Positions 7,709 through 16,427 of a DNA stretch of 53,943 nucleotides are shown in pieces. Below the pieces are notes generated by a model. The model made no database searches, was not told where the DNA came from, and worked only from the letters and a program-made list of their open reading frames with translations. Position 1 is the stretch's first letter. Every line of letters starts with the position of its first letter. The position numbers and the translations under genes were made by a program. The DNA is from Ignavibacteriales bacterium (GTDB lineage Bacteria > Bacteroidota > Ignavibacteria > UBA10030 > SZUA-254), in assembly GCA_016218025.1 (NCBI GenBank), contig JACRFD010000056.1:1-53943 (forward strand), read 5' to 3'.

Positions 7709-8434
7709 CTAATTGAATTTAAAATTATTTTGATGATACTTCCCTTCAATTACAATCACAAATTCACCCTTTGTTTTATTCTGTGCGAAATATTTATATA
7801 GCATTTCAGCTTCACCTCGATATATCTTCTCATCAGGCATTGTTAAATTAAAAGAGATACATAACTTCCTATTTTTGCCCATAACATCTGCAATGTCTTT
7901 CAACAATGGAACAATCCGATAAGGCGCTTCCATCAGGATGATAGTTCTTTCTTCGTTTTCTATTTTTAACAGATCTTTCCTACGGAGTTCTGTCTTTGGT
8001 GAAACGAAACCATAAAACAAAAATTTATTCATTGGAAATCCGGATACAACCAAAGCAGGAATTATTGACGAAGGTCCGGGAACAGGAATGATCTGAATAT
8101 TATTTTCAATTGCCATTTCCACAAGCATTCTCCCCGGATCAGAAATAACCGGCGTGCCTGTATCTGAAATCAACGCTACATCACGTCCCTGTTTTAAATA
8201 ATTCATTATTCTTAAACTTGATTCTTCCTCATTGTGTTCATTCAAAGTTTCAGTTATTTGTTTTGAGATATGAAACCGAGATAACAATCTGGATCCTTCC
8301 CGATCTTCCTCACAAATAATAATATCAACTTGCTCTAAAATTTTTTTAGCTCGAAAAGTAATATCATCATCATTACCAATCGGAATTGCCACTAAAAATA
8401 ATTTACCTGCTATATAGTTTCTACTCTCAATCAC
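7709..8434 (-). CDS. rsmI: RsmI-type tetrapyrrole-methylase-family rRNA methyltransferase
   Basis: A SAM-dependent enzyme of the family that 2'-O-methylates C1402 of 16S rRNA. The 241 residues show the family order: GKLFLVAIPIGNDDDIT at the N-terminus, ISDTGTPVISDPG (about 84-96), PVPGPSSIIPALVVSG (about 116-131) and FYGFV. The motif usually read as ATPIGN is AIPIGN here, and the usual AEDTR stretch reads CEEDREGSR, so this is a divergent branch; the exact target nucleotide is inferred from the family. The GTG start at 8434 overlaps the end of the AI-2E-type gene by 8 bases. Confidence 0.8.
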   Translation of the reverse strand: MIESRNYIAGKLFLVAIPIGNDDDITFRAKKILEQVDIIICEEDREGSRLLSRFHISKQITETLNEHNEEESSLRIMNYLKQGRDVALISDTGTPVISDPGRMLVEMAIENNIQIIPVPGPSSIIPALVVSGFPMNKFLFYGFVSPKTELRRKDLLKIENEERTIILMEAPYRIVPLLKDIADVMGKNRKLCISFNLTMPDEKIYRGEAEMLYKYFAQNKTKGEFVIVIEGKYHQNNFKFN

Positions 8435-9650
8435 GTTCGGTTATCTTCTTATGTGGCAATGTCTTAACCGACATAATTAATATTGCAGTTGTTGGCACTG
8501 CAATCAGTAAACCTATAAAACCGAATATGTATCCAAAAATGAAAAGAGAAATCATCAACAGTATCGGATGCAACCCAATTTTATCACCGATAATTTTGGG
8601 AGCCAGTACAGTGTTCTCGATTATTTTTTGAGCAAGATACATAACAATCACACCGATTAATTTGACAGTTACCGGTTCACCACTGAACATAGCAACAACC
8701 AAAGAAACAACCATGCTGATCAGCAATCCAACATACGGAATAAAATCCAGCAACATCGTCATGATACCAAGTACAAATGCATATTTAACACCAAGTATCG
8801 ATAGTACAATTGTTGATACTATTCCCTGAATGAGCGCCACAATTAATGCTCCCCTGAAATAATCACTCAATACTTCATCAACATTTGTAAAATATTTAAA
8901 TACCTTTTCTTTATATTTTTCAGGAACAAAAGAACCCACAGTCGCTACAATTTCGGGAAAATCTTTTAAGAAATAAAAAGTTATGAAAGGAATCAGGATT
9001 ATATTAATAAGCTGAGTAATTAAATTGGTCAGATTCGTTACAAGACCAAATGCACCTTCAAATAATGTTTTCAGAAACAGGTCCATTTTTTTAGGAAGTT
9101 CTTGTTCAATTATCGCACGGAGATTTTCAACAGGTATCCCGGTTTTTCCTAATGTTTCGATAAAAGTACCCTGTCGTAATGACGTGATAATACTTGTTCC
9201 AAATTCAGTAATATTTTCAAAAATACCCTGGAACTGAGTCAAAATAATCGGTAAGATAAGCATTATGCTTAATGAAATCATTCCGATAAATATTCCCATA
9301 ATGATTATTGAAGATGTCCAACGAGGGATTTTCTTCCTTTCCAAAATATTCACCAAAGGATTTAACAGATAAGCTATTAACAAAGAGATTACGAAAGGAG
9401 ATATGATATTTATAAGCGAAGAAAAAGCCCACACAAAAAATAAAATACCGGATACCAATATCAAGCGGGAAATAAACACATAATGCCGGAATGGATATAA
9501 AATTATTAAAAGTGCAATGAATGTAAAAAATGGTGATAGCCCCGGTAATAGCTGATATAATAAAACAAAAAATAAAATTATGCCTCCAATAGATGGAATT
9601 ATCAATGAGGATTTATTACCGGCATCCGAGTTATTTTGTTCGTTAGACAT
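8427..9650 (-). CDS. AI-2E transporter/PerM-family membrane permease
   Basis: A 407-residue integral membrane protein with about eight transmembrane segments, two of them directly after a hydrophilic N-terminus. The family core is visible: a long amphipathic region in the middle (about 140-200) and the signature PYVGLLISMVVSL, then LAPKIIGDKIGLHPILLMIS. Family members have been tied to export of autoinducer-2 or to sodium/proton exchange, but the substrate here is unknown. I choose the ATG at 9650, two bases after the dut stop codon, in place of an upstream GTG that would overlap dut. It probably forms one transcript with dut and rsmI. Confidence 0.88.
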   Translation of the reverse strand: MSNEQNNSDAGNKSSLIIPSIGGIILFFVLLYQLLPGLSPFFTFIALLIILYPFRHYVFISRLILVSGILFFVWAFSSLINIISPFVISLLIAYLLNPLVNILERKKIPRWTSSIIIMGIFIGMISLSIMLILPIILTQFQGIFENITEFGTSIITSLRQGTFIETLGKTGIPVENLRAIIEQELPKKMDLFLKTLFEGAFGLVTNLTNLITQLINIILIPFITFYFLKDFPEIVATVGSFVPEKYKEKVFKYFTNVDEVLSDYFRGALIVALIQGIVSTIVLSILGVKYAFVLGIMTMLLDFIPYVGLLISMVVSLVVAMFSGEPVTVKLIGVIVMYLAQKIIENTVLAPKIIGDKIGLHPILLMISLFIFGYIFGFIGLLIAVPTTAILIMSVKTLPHKKITERD

Positions 9651-9651
9651 A

Positions 9652-10101
9652 TTATTGTCCGGTATGACCGAATCCACCCGCACCACGCTTGGTTTCAGTA
9701 AGCGAACTTACCTCATCCCATTCAGCTTGAGCAACGGGAACAATAACCATTTGTGCAATTCGATCACCACGATGAATTATGAAATCTTCTTTACCAAAGT
9801 TTGTGAGTATTACTTTCACTTCGCCGCGGTAGTCAGAATCGATTGTTCCCGGAGTATTCAAAACAGAGATACCATATTTGATTGCCAAACCACTTCGTGG
9901 CCTGATCTGTGCTTCAAAGCCCGAAGGGACTTCGATATAAAAACCGGTAGGGATCAATAATGTTTCCCCCTTCTTCAATTGAATCTCTGAATCAACCGCA
10001 GCATATACGTCCATTCCCGATGCTCCGAGAGTTGCGTACGATGGTAATGGAATATCGTTATTAGTCGGTTGTAGTCGAGTTATACGTATTTTGATGTTCA
10101 T
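9652..10101 (-). CDS. dut: dUTP diphosphatase
   Basis: Hydrolyses dUTP to dUMP and keeps uracil out of DNA. The 149 residues contain the five trimeric dUTPase motifs: ASGMDVYA (1), RPRSGLA (2), [14 protein letters not shown] (3, with the catalytic aspartate), [10 protein letters not shown] (4) and the C-terminal [10 protein letters not shown] (5). The start is the ATG at 10101 ([10 protein letters not shown]), which matches the family N-terminus. The open frame continues upstream to 10248, but the added residues look unlike dUTPase. There is no clear ribosome-binding site. Confidence 0.95.
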   Translation of the reverse strand: MNIKIRITRLQPTNNDIPLPSYATLGASGMDVYAAVDSEIQLKKGETLLIPTGFYIEVPSGFEAQIRPRSGLAIKYGISVLNTPGTIDSDYRGEVKVILTNFGKEDFIIHRGDRIAQMVIVPVAQAEWDEVSSLTETKRGAGGFGHTGQ

Positions 10102-10507
10102 TAAGTATTCTGAAATAATGTGTGAAAGATTGAATAAATATACTGAATTTTCGCCATAAAAGCACAGTTGATCTTCATGCCAGACATAGATATATTCAAT
10201 CCAGCTTGGCAGCATTGTAATAATGTTGAATCGTACAATATCTGCCATTTTCTAAAATCATTCATCATCTACTTACTGAATATATTTACTCTGCATGAAG
10301 GAAATATATTGCTTTTGCAATTTATGTTGTAATATCACAGTGTATCAGTATTGGGTATTTGTAGAAGTACATAACTCTACAGTCTGAAGATAGTACAATT
10401 ATAATTCTAACTCCTGAACAGTGGATACTTGAGCTTTATAGAACAATCATAGGAACATTGCAAAATGTCACACCAGGCAATAAAATAATCTGTACGAACT
10501 GATCAGA
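10102..10507. other. 406-base intergenic region without a recognisable gene
   Basis: No credible coding sequence on either strand. The only structure I see is an inverted repeat at 10360-10381 (TGTAGA ... TCTACA). It must contain the dut promoter, but no good -35/-10 pair stands out. Confidence 0.5.
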
Positions 10508-12046
10508 CTATTTTAATATTGATTGTAGAATAACCTTACCATTTCCTTTTGCTTTCAACCAGAATCCTCTGCCGGGCTTCATGGAATCGGTTATGTAATA
10601 CCCGTTTTCATATCCGAATATGTCCGGATAAATCAGATCATCGGGTATTGTGAGAATAGAATTAACAGAAATACTTTCCGACAAGGAGCCAATCATATTC
10701 CATCCAGCATAAACATCAATTGTATCCGAAAAAACAATATCACCCGCGATCTGAACAATTTGGTCATAACCAAATTTCAGCCAAAATCCATCTCCGGGTT
10801 TAAGCGAATCATTGTAATCAATATAGTTTAAACCTTCACGATAAATAAATGCTTTTGAGATTGCCGTTGGGAAGATTTGATTAAAGCTCAATGAATCAGA
10901 TCTCAAAGGCAGTGACATCATATTCCATCCTTTTAGAACATAAATCTGATAGCCACCCTCAGCGGCAATTGTAACTTTCCAGATGTCTGACCACTCGCTT
11001 GAAGATATTTGATTTCGTGCTTTAACGTGCCAGTAATATGTTTGATTATTATTTAATATTCCAATTCGACTTGAAGTATCAGTTAATAACGAATCATTAT
11101 ATTCAATCATTGAGAATAATGAATCCAATGATAACTGAAGATGATAATATGTTGCACCGGATTTTTTCTCCCAAATGAATTGTATAGAATCCGGAAGATT
11201 CACTGATTTATCGGGAGGATAGAATAGTGCAGGCGGAGCGATAACAGTTTCCGGTTCATAGCTTATCGCTGAATTAAATATTTCTTGAACAAATAAAGGT
11301 GCGACAAGTTCAGTTGCAGCACTATTGGGATGACTGTCTGATGAACTTGCTGCATAAGCGGCAGGCAGTTTCCCTGATAAATCGGCAAGTTTGTGAAAAT
11401 AATCGAAGACAAAGACATTGGGCGGGAATGTGCCGAATAGTAAATCGTTTCCAGTTGCAAGTGTATCTTTTGCCCACCGGCAGAATTTATCTGAAAGCGA
11501 TGCTTCTGAATCGTTTGTTGCATTAGCTACTAAAGGTGCATTCGTCCAAATGGCAAAATAATTATTTGGATGATCACGCATGACCGATATTATATGACGC
11601 CAGTGCCATTTGTAATTATAAACCGATTTACTTGTTGGATTTAAAGTATCCGATGCACTCCCCCACTCACTCATACTCGATGAAGGAAAACATGATTTAA
11701 TTACTATGATTGGATTTGGGCTATAAAAAGGTCTAATATCAGCTTCAATTGTATCCTCATCTTCAAAAATCCGATGCCACCTTTCCCATTCATTATTCCA
11801 TGGATTGACGGGCCAACCCAATTCTTGCATTGATACAGCATTGCTATCGGTATATCCATGCGATAAATTGAACGACGCAATTTCCTGTGGAATGCTTGTC
11901 GAGCTTCCGTTTGGTCCCCATATGCAACCGCCTGTAGAATGATGAAGAAATATGCCGCTTCTAAATCGTGTTCGTTGCTGTGCAGTAACAGTTGCGGATA
12001 AATAAAGTAAAAATAATGTCAGAATTAGTAGTCGAGATTTATTCAT
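10508..12046 (-). CDS. Secreted SGNH-like esterase with two C-terminal GWN domains
   Basis: A 512-residue exported protein with a signal peptide (LLILTLFLLYLSATVTA). The N-terminal half (about 28-235) looks like an SGNH/GDSL-type hydrolase: FLHHSTGG offers the serine (about residue 37), VIKSCFPSS a middle block, and SDSHPN near 235 the Asp-His pair. Then comes a fibronectin-like segment (about 270-350, PPALFYPPDKSVNLPD ... YYWHVKARN). The last 150 residues contain two copies of a GWNM..(S/G)(L) ... PG.GFWLK unit that recurs in the protein at 20159-23593. No ordinary T9SS sorting sequence is seen after these. The substrate is unknown, and the SGNH assignment rests on motifs only. Confidence 0.7.
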   Translation of the reverse strand: MNKSRLLILTLFLLYLSATVTAQQRTRFRSGIFLHHSTGGCIWGPNGSSTSIPQEIASFNLSHGYTDSNAVSMQELGWPVNPWNNEWERWHRIFEDEDTIEADIRPFYSPNPIIVIKSCFPSSSMSEWGSASDTLNPTSKSVYNYKWHWRHIISVMRDHPNNYFAIWTNAPLVANATNDSEASLSDKFCRWAKDTLATGNDLLFGTFPPNVFVFDYFHKLADLSGKLPAAYAASSSDSHPNSAATELVAPLFVQEIFNSAISYEPETVIAPPALFYPPDKSVNLPDSIQFIWEKKSGATYYHLQLSLDSLFSMIEYNDSLLTDTSSRIGILNNNQTYYWHVKARNQISSSEWSDIWKVTIAAEGGYQIYVLKGWNMMSLPLRSDSLSFNQIFPTAISKAFIYREGLNYIDYNDSLKPGDGFWLKFGYDQIVQIAGDIVFSDTIDVYAGWNMIGSLSESISVNSILTIPDDLIYPDIFGYENGYYITDSMKPGRGFWLKAKGNGKVILQSILK

Positions 12047-12071
12047 AAAGATTTCCCTTATATCTCATGAA

Positions 12072-12098
12072 ATAAAAAAGCCGACCATCGGTCGGCTT
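12072..12098 (-). terminator. Terminator of the cobalamin-uptake transcript
   Basis: On the minus strand AAGCCGACC and GGTCGGCTT form a perfect 9-bp stem around a 3-base loop, followed by TTTT. It ends the receptor-DUF6580 transcript before the esterase gene. Confidence 0.9.
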
Positions 12099-12107
12099 AG
12101 AATAGAC

Positions 12108-12632
12108 TCAATTTGTTACCTTACTTGTTTTCAACTGAAGTGATGGAACGTATCGCTTGGCAAATTCATACAACCCGAACATTGCACTTACATAAAATAA
12201 ATCGCCGGCAATTGTATTGCGGAAAAATGGAATTGCGGCTGCATAGCACTCTACCAAACCTGAAAATGTTTGAGGATACATCATGTAAGGAGAAACCCAA
12301 GCTCCGAAATTTGTAACAATAAAAAAGATAACTGACCCTCCCAGCGTTGCCGTAATTGTCTTTCCAAGAGATTGATGGTTGCGCAGCCATAATCCCAAGA
12401 ATCCGATTATTATAAAACTTGCATATACCCAGATCATTTCAGAATGAAATCCAATGAAATAATCGCTGATAAGCATTGCTGCAATGGGAACGACAAAGGT
12501 ATGTTTCTTATCAAGATAAACCGCACCAAATAATGCAATAGCTGTTATAGGAGCCATATTAGGTAGATGTGGCAGTAATCTTGAGAGTGCCGCTAAAAGG
12601 ATAATTGTAAATGTGAAAATATATTTTGCCAT
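12108..12632 (-). CDS. DUF6580-family integral membrane protein, probably B12-related transporter part
   Basis: A 174-residue protein with about five to six hydrophobic segments. The N-terminal block SRLLPHLPNMAPITAIALFG and the later SDYFIGFH are typical of DUF6580, annotated as putative transport proteins and similar in size and topology to S-components of ECF vitamin transporters. It follows the BtuB-like receptor gene by 75 bases with a terminator only after it, so it appears to be under the same cobalamin riboswitch. The ATG at 12632 has a strong GGAAGG box (12640-12645); an upstream TTG would place that box inside the gene. The transported molecule (cobalamin, a precursor or cobalt) is inferred from this context only. 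Confidence 0.75.
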   Translation of the reverse strand: MAKYIFTFTIILLAALSRLLPHLPNMAPITAIALFGAVYLDKKHTFVVPIAAMLISDYFIGFHSEMIWVYASFIIIGFLGLWLRNHQSLGKTITATLGGSVIFFIVTNFGAWVSPYMMYPQTFSGLVECYAAAIPFFRNTIAGDLFYVSAMFGLYEFAKRYVPSLQLKTSKVTN

Positions 12633-12707
12633 TGTGTTTCCTTCCAAATTAATAATTTAATATTGAATAATAGTCAATTCTTATTTTCTTTGCAAATAAC
12701 ATTCTAA

Positions 12708-14882
12708 TTAAATGGAATATCTTATATTCAAAAAAAGACCTCTGCCTCGTGTCGAAAATCCTTTTATCTCCTCATATTTTGTGTTAAAGATATTTTCCAA
12801 CTTCATGCCGAGCTTAATTTGATCGTTGAAGCTGATTTTCGAAGACAGATCAACTAAAGTATATCCCGCAACAGGCGTGGTTCCTAAACCGCCATATGGT
12901 CCCAGGTTTGAGTCATAATAAACGTCACCTCTTGGTCCGACATACTTGATATCTGCTCTAAGTGTAACCTGCTTATCTGGAGAATAAACAAAACCAAGAT
13001 TTGCAGTGCTTGGGCGCCTGGTTAGACCAAGGAACTCAGCTTCTTTATTCATGAATACACCGTTACTAAATATCTGAACATGATTACCGTGAGTTGTCGA
13101 AGTATCAACTGCTTCAGGGCTATATTTTAATTTGCCATTAACAAGGCAAACATTTCCTGTAATTTTCAGATCATTTCTGATTTCTGACGAAAAGCTAAAC
13201 TCAATTCCCTGACTAAATTGATTTCCTAAGTTCAAATATGTATCACCACGATAATCATTTCTCCTCCAATCGTTCCCCAATGTATCAATACCGATATTCT
13301 TATCCCATAAATAAACATACTCGATTAAATTATTAGTGCGTGTTTCAAAGTAATCTACCTTGACATCAAATGATTTCGTTATCGATTGCTTAAAACCAAT
13401 TTCAAAAGAAGTTGAATACTCCGGTTTCAAATGGACATTACCGCGAGTAATACCAGATACAAAATCTTTATTCGGTGAATAGAGCTGATATAACGACGGC
13501 GAATTGAATCCGGTTGCATAGGAAGCGTAGAGTAATGCTGATTCATTAATTTTATATGATGGATTAAAATCGTAAACTAATTTTGATCCAAACGAAGAAT
13601 GATTCAATAAACGAAATCCAGAAGCAACATTAAAATCTCCCGCATGATCGTAAAACAGCTTGCCATTTATGTCAGAATGAAAATATATTCCTTTTGTCGA
13701 AGAATTTAAATCCAAAGTATCAAGATCGAGCGTCGTTTCATAGACGCCCCACATAGATCTTGAATATAAATAAGATTTTGAAGTCATTGTTTCGTTATAG
13801 AAGCTCCCTCCAAGCAGGAACTCTAAATAAGGTAATTTATAATTTAATTGGAGGTCGTTCGTAGAATTACTTCCACCATATTTTTCGTCGTTATAAGTAT
13901 GATCGTTTTCTCCGGAATGACTAATCACTGATGAATCATCTTTTGCCTCCCTTTGAATTGCAGAATAGCCACCGATGAATTTTATATTAAGCTCCTCGTA
14001 TGGTTTGAATGTTAGCCCATAGGTTATCAGATCTCTTGAGAATATCAATTTATAATTATCATCATCAACATAAGCTCTTTTATCAAGATCTTTTTTTTGA
14101 TCAGTTCTTTTGTAAGAAGCATAGACATCTAATTGATTATCGATAAAACCAATCTTACCGATAAAATCTTGATGTATAAAACCATCTCGATCGCGATTTT
14201 TATACACACCACTTGTAACAACAGTATCTATCGTTGCATCTATTCCTTTAACATTTTCATTGTTAATCTCAGCATTCAAATAAATACCGGTCGGGTCTGA
14301 ATAATTTAAAAATAGATTTTGCCTGAACAACGAAGTTGTTCTACCAAAAGAACCAGCATCAATGTTTATTTCAGCATTCAGGCCATCTTTTTGTTTCTTC
14401 CGGCTTAATATATTTATAACACCTCCCACCGATGAAGAACCGTATAAGACACTGTTTGTGCCTCTCACAATCTCGATCCGGTCGATATTTGATAAAGATA
14501 ATTCGGAAACATCCGGCGAGTTATTGACAACTGAGGGATCGGTTATGCTAATATCATCTATCATCACTGAAGTTTGGTTACTATTGGAACCACGTAAGAA
14601 TATTGCTTGGTTCATCCCGAAATTTTGTCCGGATCCGACTACAAATATTCCTTCAGTAGCGGATAATAATTCAGATATATTGTTGAAATACGAATCAGAT
14701 ATTTGTTCATGTGGAATGAGTGTTATACTCTTGCCAACATCCAATGGATTTTTCTCGCTTCGTGTTGCGGTGATAACTACTTCTGCTAATGGATATATTT
14801 TCCCGGAATCCGGGAGAACGCTCTGGCATTTTACCACAATAGGCAAAATTAATAATGCACTAAGCAGTATCGAATATCGCAT
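12708..14882 (-). CDS. TonB-dependent outer-membrane receptor, BtuB-like
   Basis: A 724-residue receptor with signal peptide (ending near KCQS), a TonB box (EVVITATR, about residues 34-41), a plug domain (about 45-160, with QAIFLRGSNSNQTSVMIDD and IEIVRGTNSVLYGSSSVGGVI) and a 22-strand-type barrel ending in an aromatic-containing strand, FLNIRYSI. Regulation by the cobalamin riboswitch in its leader makes uptake of cobalamin or a related corrinoid the most likely job. An AAAGGAG box (14888-14895) precedes the ATG. The protein lacks the N-terminal carboxypeptidase-regulatory domain of SusC-type receptors, unlike the receptor at 31441-34296. Confidence 0.92.
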   Translation of the reverse strand: MRYSILLSALLILPIVVKCQSVLPDSGKIYPLAEVVITATRSEKNPLDVGKSITLIPHEQISDSYFNNISELLSATEGIFVVGSGQNFGMNQAIFLRGSNSNQTSVMIDDISITDPSVVNNSPDVSELSLSNIDRIEIVRGTNSVLYGSSSVGGVINILSRKKQKDGLNAEINIDAGSFGRTTSLFRQNLFLNYSDPTGIYLNAEINNENVKGIDATIDTVVTSGVYKNRDRDGFIHQDFIGKIGFIDNQLDVYASYKRTDQKKDLDKRAYVDDDNYKLIFSRDLITYGLTFKPYEELNIKFIGGYSAIQREAKDDSSVISHSGENDHTYNDEKYGGSNSTNDLQLNYKLPYLEFLLGGSFYNETMTSKSYLYSRSMWGVYETTLDLDTLDLNSSTKGIYFHSDINGKLFYDHAGDFNVASGFRLLNHSSFGSKLVYDFNPSYKINESALLYASYATGFNSPSLYQLYSPNKDFVSGITRGNVHLKPEYSTSFEIGFKQSITKSFDVKVDYFETRTNNLIEYVYLWDKNIGIDTLGNDWRRNDYRGDTYLNLGNQFSQGIEFSFSSEIRNDLKITGNVCLVNGKLKYSPEAVDTSTTHGNHVQIFSNGVFMNKEAEFLGLTRRPSTANLGFVYSPDKQVTLRADIKYVGPRGDVYYDSNLGPYGGLGTTPVAGYTLVDLSSKISFNDQIKLGMKLENIFNTKYEEIKGFSTRGRGLFLNIRYSI

Positions 14883-14913
14883 AAAATACTCCTTTCAATG
14901 AGTAATAATTTGA

Positions 14914-14950
14914 AATAATAAACCCCAACCTTCATTATAAAAGTTGGGGT
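14914..14950 (-). terminator. Hairpin in the riboswitch leader, likely expression platform
   Basis: Minus strand ACCCCAAC (14950-14943) pairs with GTTGGGGT (14929-14922), followed by TTATTATTTC. It lies between the riboswitch and the receptor gene, about 40 bases before the ATG. It may act as a terminator when cobalamin is bound. Confidence 0.6.
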
Positions 14951-14981
14951 GGTTATCAAATTACAAATCGATACTGCCACA

Positions 14982-15196
14982 ACCTTCCCTCGAAGGTACT
15001 TTGAGGTTACAATACTGATCGGTCTCCTGGCTTATCCGATTTTTAACTTGTCTTCCCATCCGCGTTTGGCGGGACAGTGACGTTCAGTGTCAAAAATACA
15101 ATCTTACGATATGTAAGATCGGAATTACAGTTGCGGGGCAGCTTCCGATTCTAGCGGAATTCCCTGTTCCGTTTTAATTATTAATTTAAACGGAAC
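14982..15196 (-). ncRNA. Cobalamin riboswitch
   Basis: Read on the minus strand, the conserved parts occur in order: CGGAACAGGGAA at the 5' end (about 15177-15163), GAAGCTGCCCCGCAACTGT (15144-15126), a hairpin arm, CACTG ... GGGAAG (about 15082-15050) and the B12 box AGCCAGGAGACC at 15032-15021. A small hairpin (ACCTTC/GAAGGT, 14997-14982) follows and may be the regulatory stem-loop that touches the core. It controls the BtuB-like receptor and the DUF6580 gene. Confidence 0.95.
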
Positions 15197-15231
15197 ATCA
15201 GCATTTTTATTTTAAAGAACTAAGTTGAACT

Positions 15232-15260
15232 AATATAAAATAATATTGTACCGAAATCAA
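15232..15260 (-). promoter_or_regulatory. Promoter of the riboswitch transcript
   Basis: Minus strand TTGATT (15260-15255), a 17-base spacer and TATATT (15237-15232). The predicted start about 7 bases on lies some 30 bases before the first conserved riboswitch element. Confidence 0.75.
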
Positions 15261-15295
15261 GTAAATATTATTCTTTGATTTATTTTTTACCTTCA

Positions 15296-16426
15296 TTAAA
15301 AAGATAATCTCATCCCGGCACCGACTTGATGAGACTGAAAACTACCTGCATCATTTGTTTCGGAAAGGTTTGTTCTGTTTCTGGCATAATAATAAGATAA
15401 GTACAAATCTATTTTTTTTGCAATAAGATACGATAATTCGGTCGATATTTTATAATATTTATCTATTCTGCCGAAGTGATATTTATCTCCATAACTCAAA
15501 GGGTTGCCGAGTCGATCAAGAGTGTCAATCGGATTTTTTTGTGATAAATATTTTTGATATTCATAAGTGAAATTAGTTCTGAGCGTAAATGGAAGATTTA
15601 CAAGAGATCGAAATCTTATATTTAGTCCTACAGATATTTCATTAGACCTGTATGAGATATCAGAGATCGTGCTATCAATATTTTTTCTTCCTCTTGCAAT
15701 AGACAATGAATGCCGATAGCCAGAATTTATTGAAAATAAACGACTAAGTCTTAGGTCTATATCACCATTAATCATTTGAATACTGTTATTTCTCTCGGAG
15801 AACTCACGATTGTAATTTGTATAACCATATCCATAACCGATTTCAGCACGTAATTTCTTGGTTATCTTACCGCCAAGCCCAAAAGATATCACCTGCTTAT
15901 CCAAAAATGCCTCGACATATCTAGAAAAGAGATGATAAGGATTTCTTTCCGGAACTTGATGATACCAGAAATTTCTCAGATAATAATGCGGAAGGTTATA
16001 ATAGTTAAAATCGAAATAATATTTCGTTAAGAAGTACTGTTTAAGTTCATATTGAAAAGAATAATAATCTCTGATGTTATCTTTTCCATAAAGATAATTA
16101 TTCATTCGCATATTTATTGATGTAGGATTTCTTTTGAAGATTTTAAAATTTGCACCAACTTTAAACTTAATACTCGATATGTTATCGCCAATTTGACCGA
16201 TAGAATATTTTTTTAGATTTGTTGAATTATATTTAGGCAAATTGAATTTGATCATGTCTTGCGGGGAATAATCAAGAATGTTATCGTTATAGTTTTCTGA
16301 TATATCAACCCTGCCATGAAGTGTTAACTTAAATTTCTTCTGTGCTGTTTGGCTTTGATTTGTTGCAACTGCAATCAAAGTTAAGAGTAAAACAAAAATA
16401 ATTCGGCTGTAAAGATACGTTTTCAT
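15296..16426 (-). CDS. Outer-membrane beta-barrel protein at the end of the pgs operon
   Basis: A 376-residue exported protein: signal peptide (residues about 5-25, IFVLLLTLIAVATNQSQ), then alternating amphipathic strands rich in Tyr/Phe and Arg/Lys, and a final strand HQVGAGMRLSF ending in phenylalanine, the usual recognition end of outer-membrane barrels. The first strand, GRVDISENYNDNIL, resembles the start of BBP2-type barrels found in exopolysaccharide loci. I know no named family for it. The ATG at 16426 has GAGGAG directly ahead and is one base past the stop of the upstream gene, so it is co-translated with the pgs genes. Possible role: the outer-membrane exit for the polymer. Confidence 0.7.
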   Translation of the reverse strand: MKTYLYSRIIFVLLLTLIAVATNQSQTAQKKFKLTLHGRVDISENYNDNILDYSPQDMIKFNLPKYNSTNLKKYSIGQIGDNISSIKFKVGANFKIFKRNPTSINMRMNNYLYGKDNIRDYYSFQYELKQYFLTKYYFDFNYYNLPHYYLRNFWYHQVPERNPYHLFSRYVEAFLDKQVISFGLGGKITKKLRAEIGYGYGYTNYNREFSERNNSIQMINGDIDLRLSRLFSINSGYRHSLSIARGRKNIDSTISDISYRSNEISVGLNIRFRSLVNLPFTLRTNFTYEYQKYLSQKNPIDTLDRLGNPLSYGDKYHFGRIDKYYKISTELSYLIAKKIDLYLSYYYARNRTNLSETNDAGSFQSHQVGAGMRLSF

Positions 16427-16427
16427 C

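Noticed and set aside
9651..9686. Upstream GTG start of the AI-2E-type permease
   Set aside because: It would overlap dut by 35 bases; the ATG at 9650 follows the dut stop naturally.
10102..10248. 49-residue N-terminal extension of dut
   Set aside because: The added residues do not resemble dUTPase and the ATG at 10101 gives the normal N-terminus.
6099..12098. Two hairpins sharing a GGTCGG stem as a dispersed repeat family
   Set aside because: Only the six stem bases agree; both are ordinary terminators with different loops and flanks.
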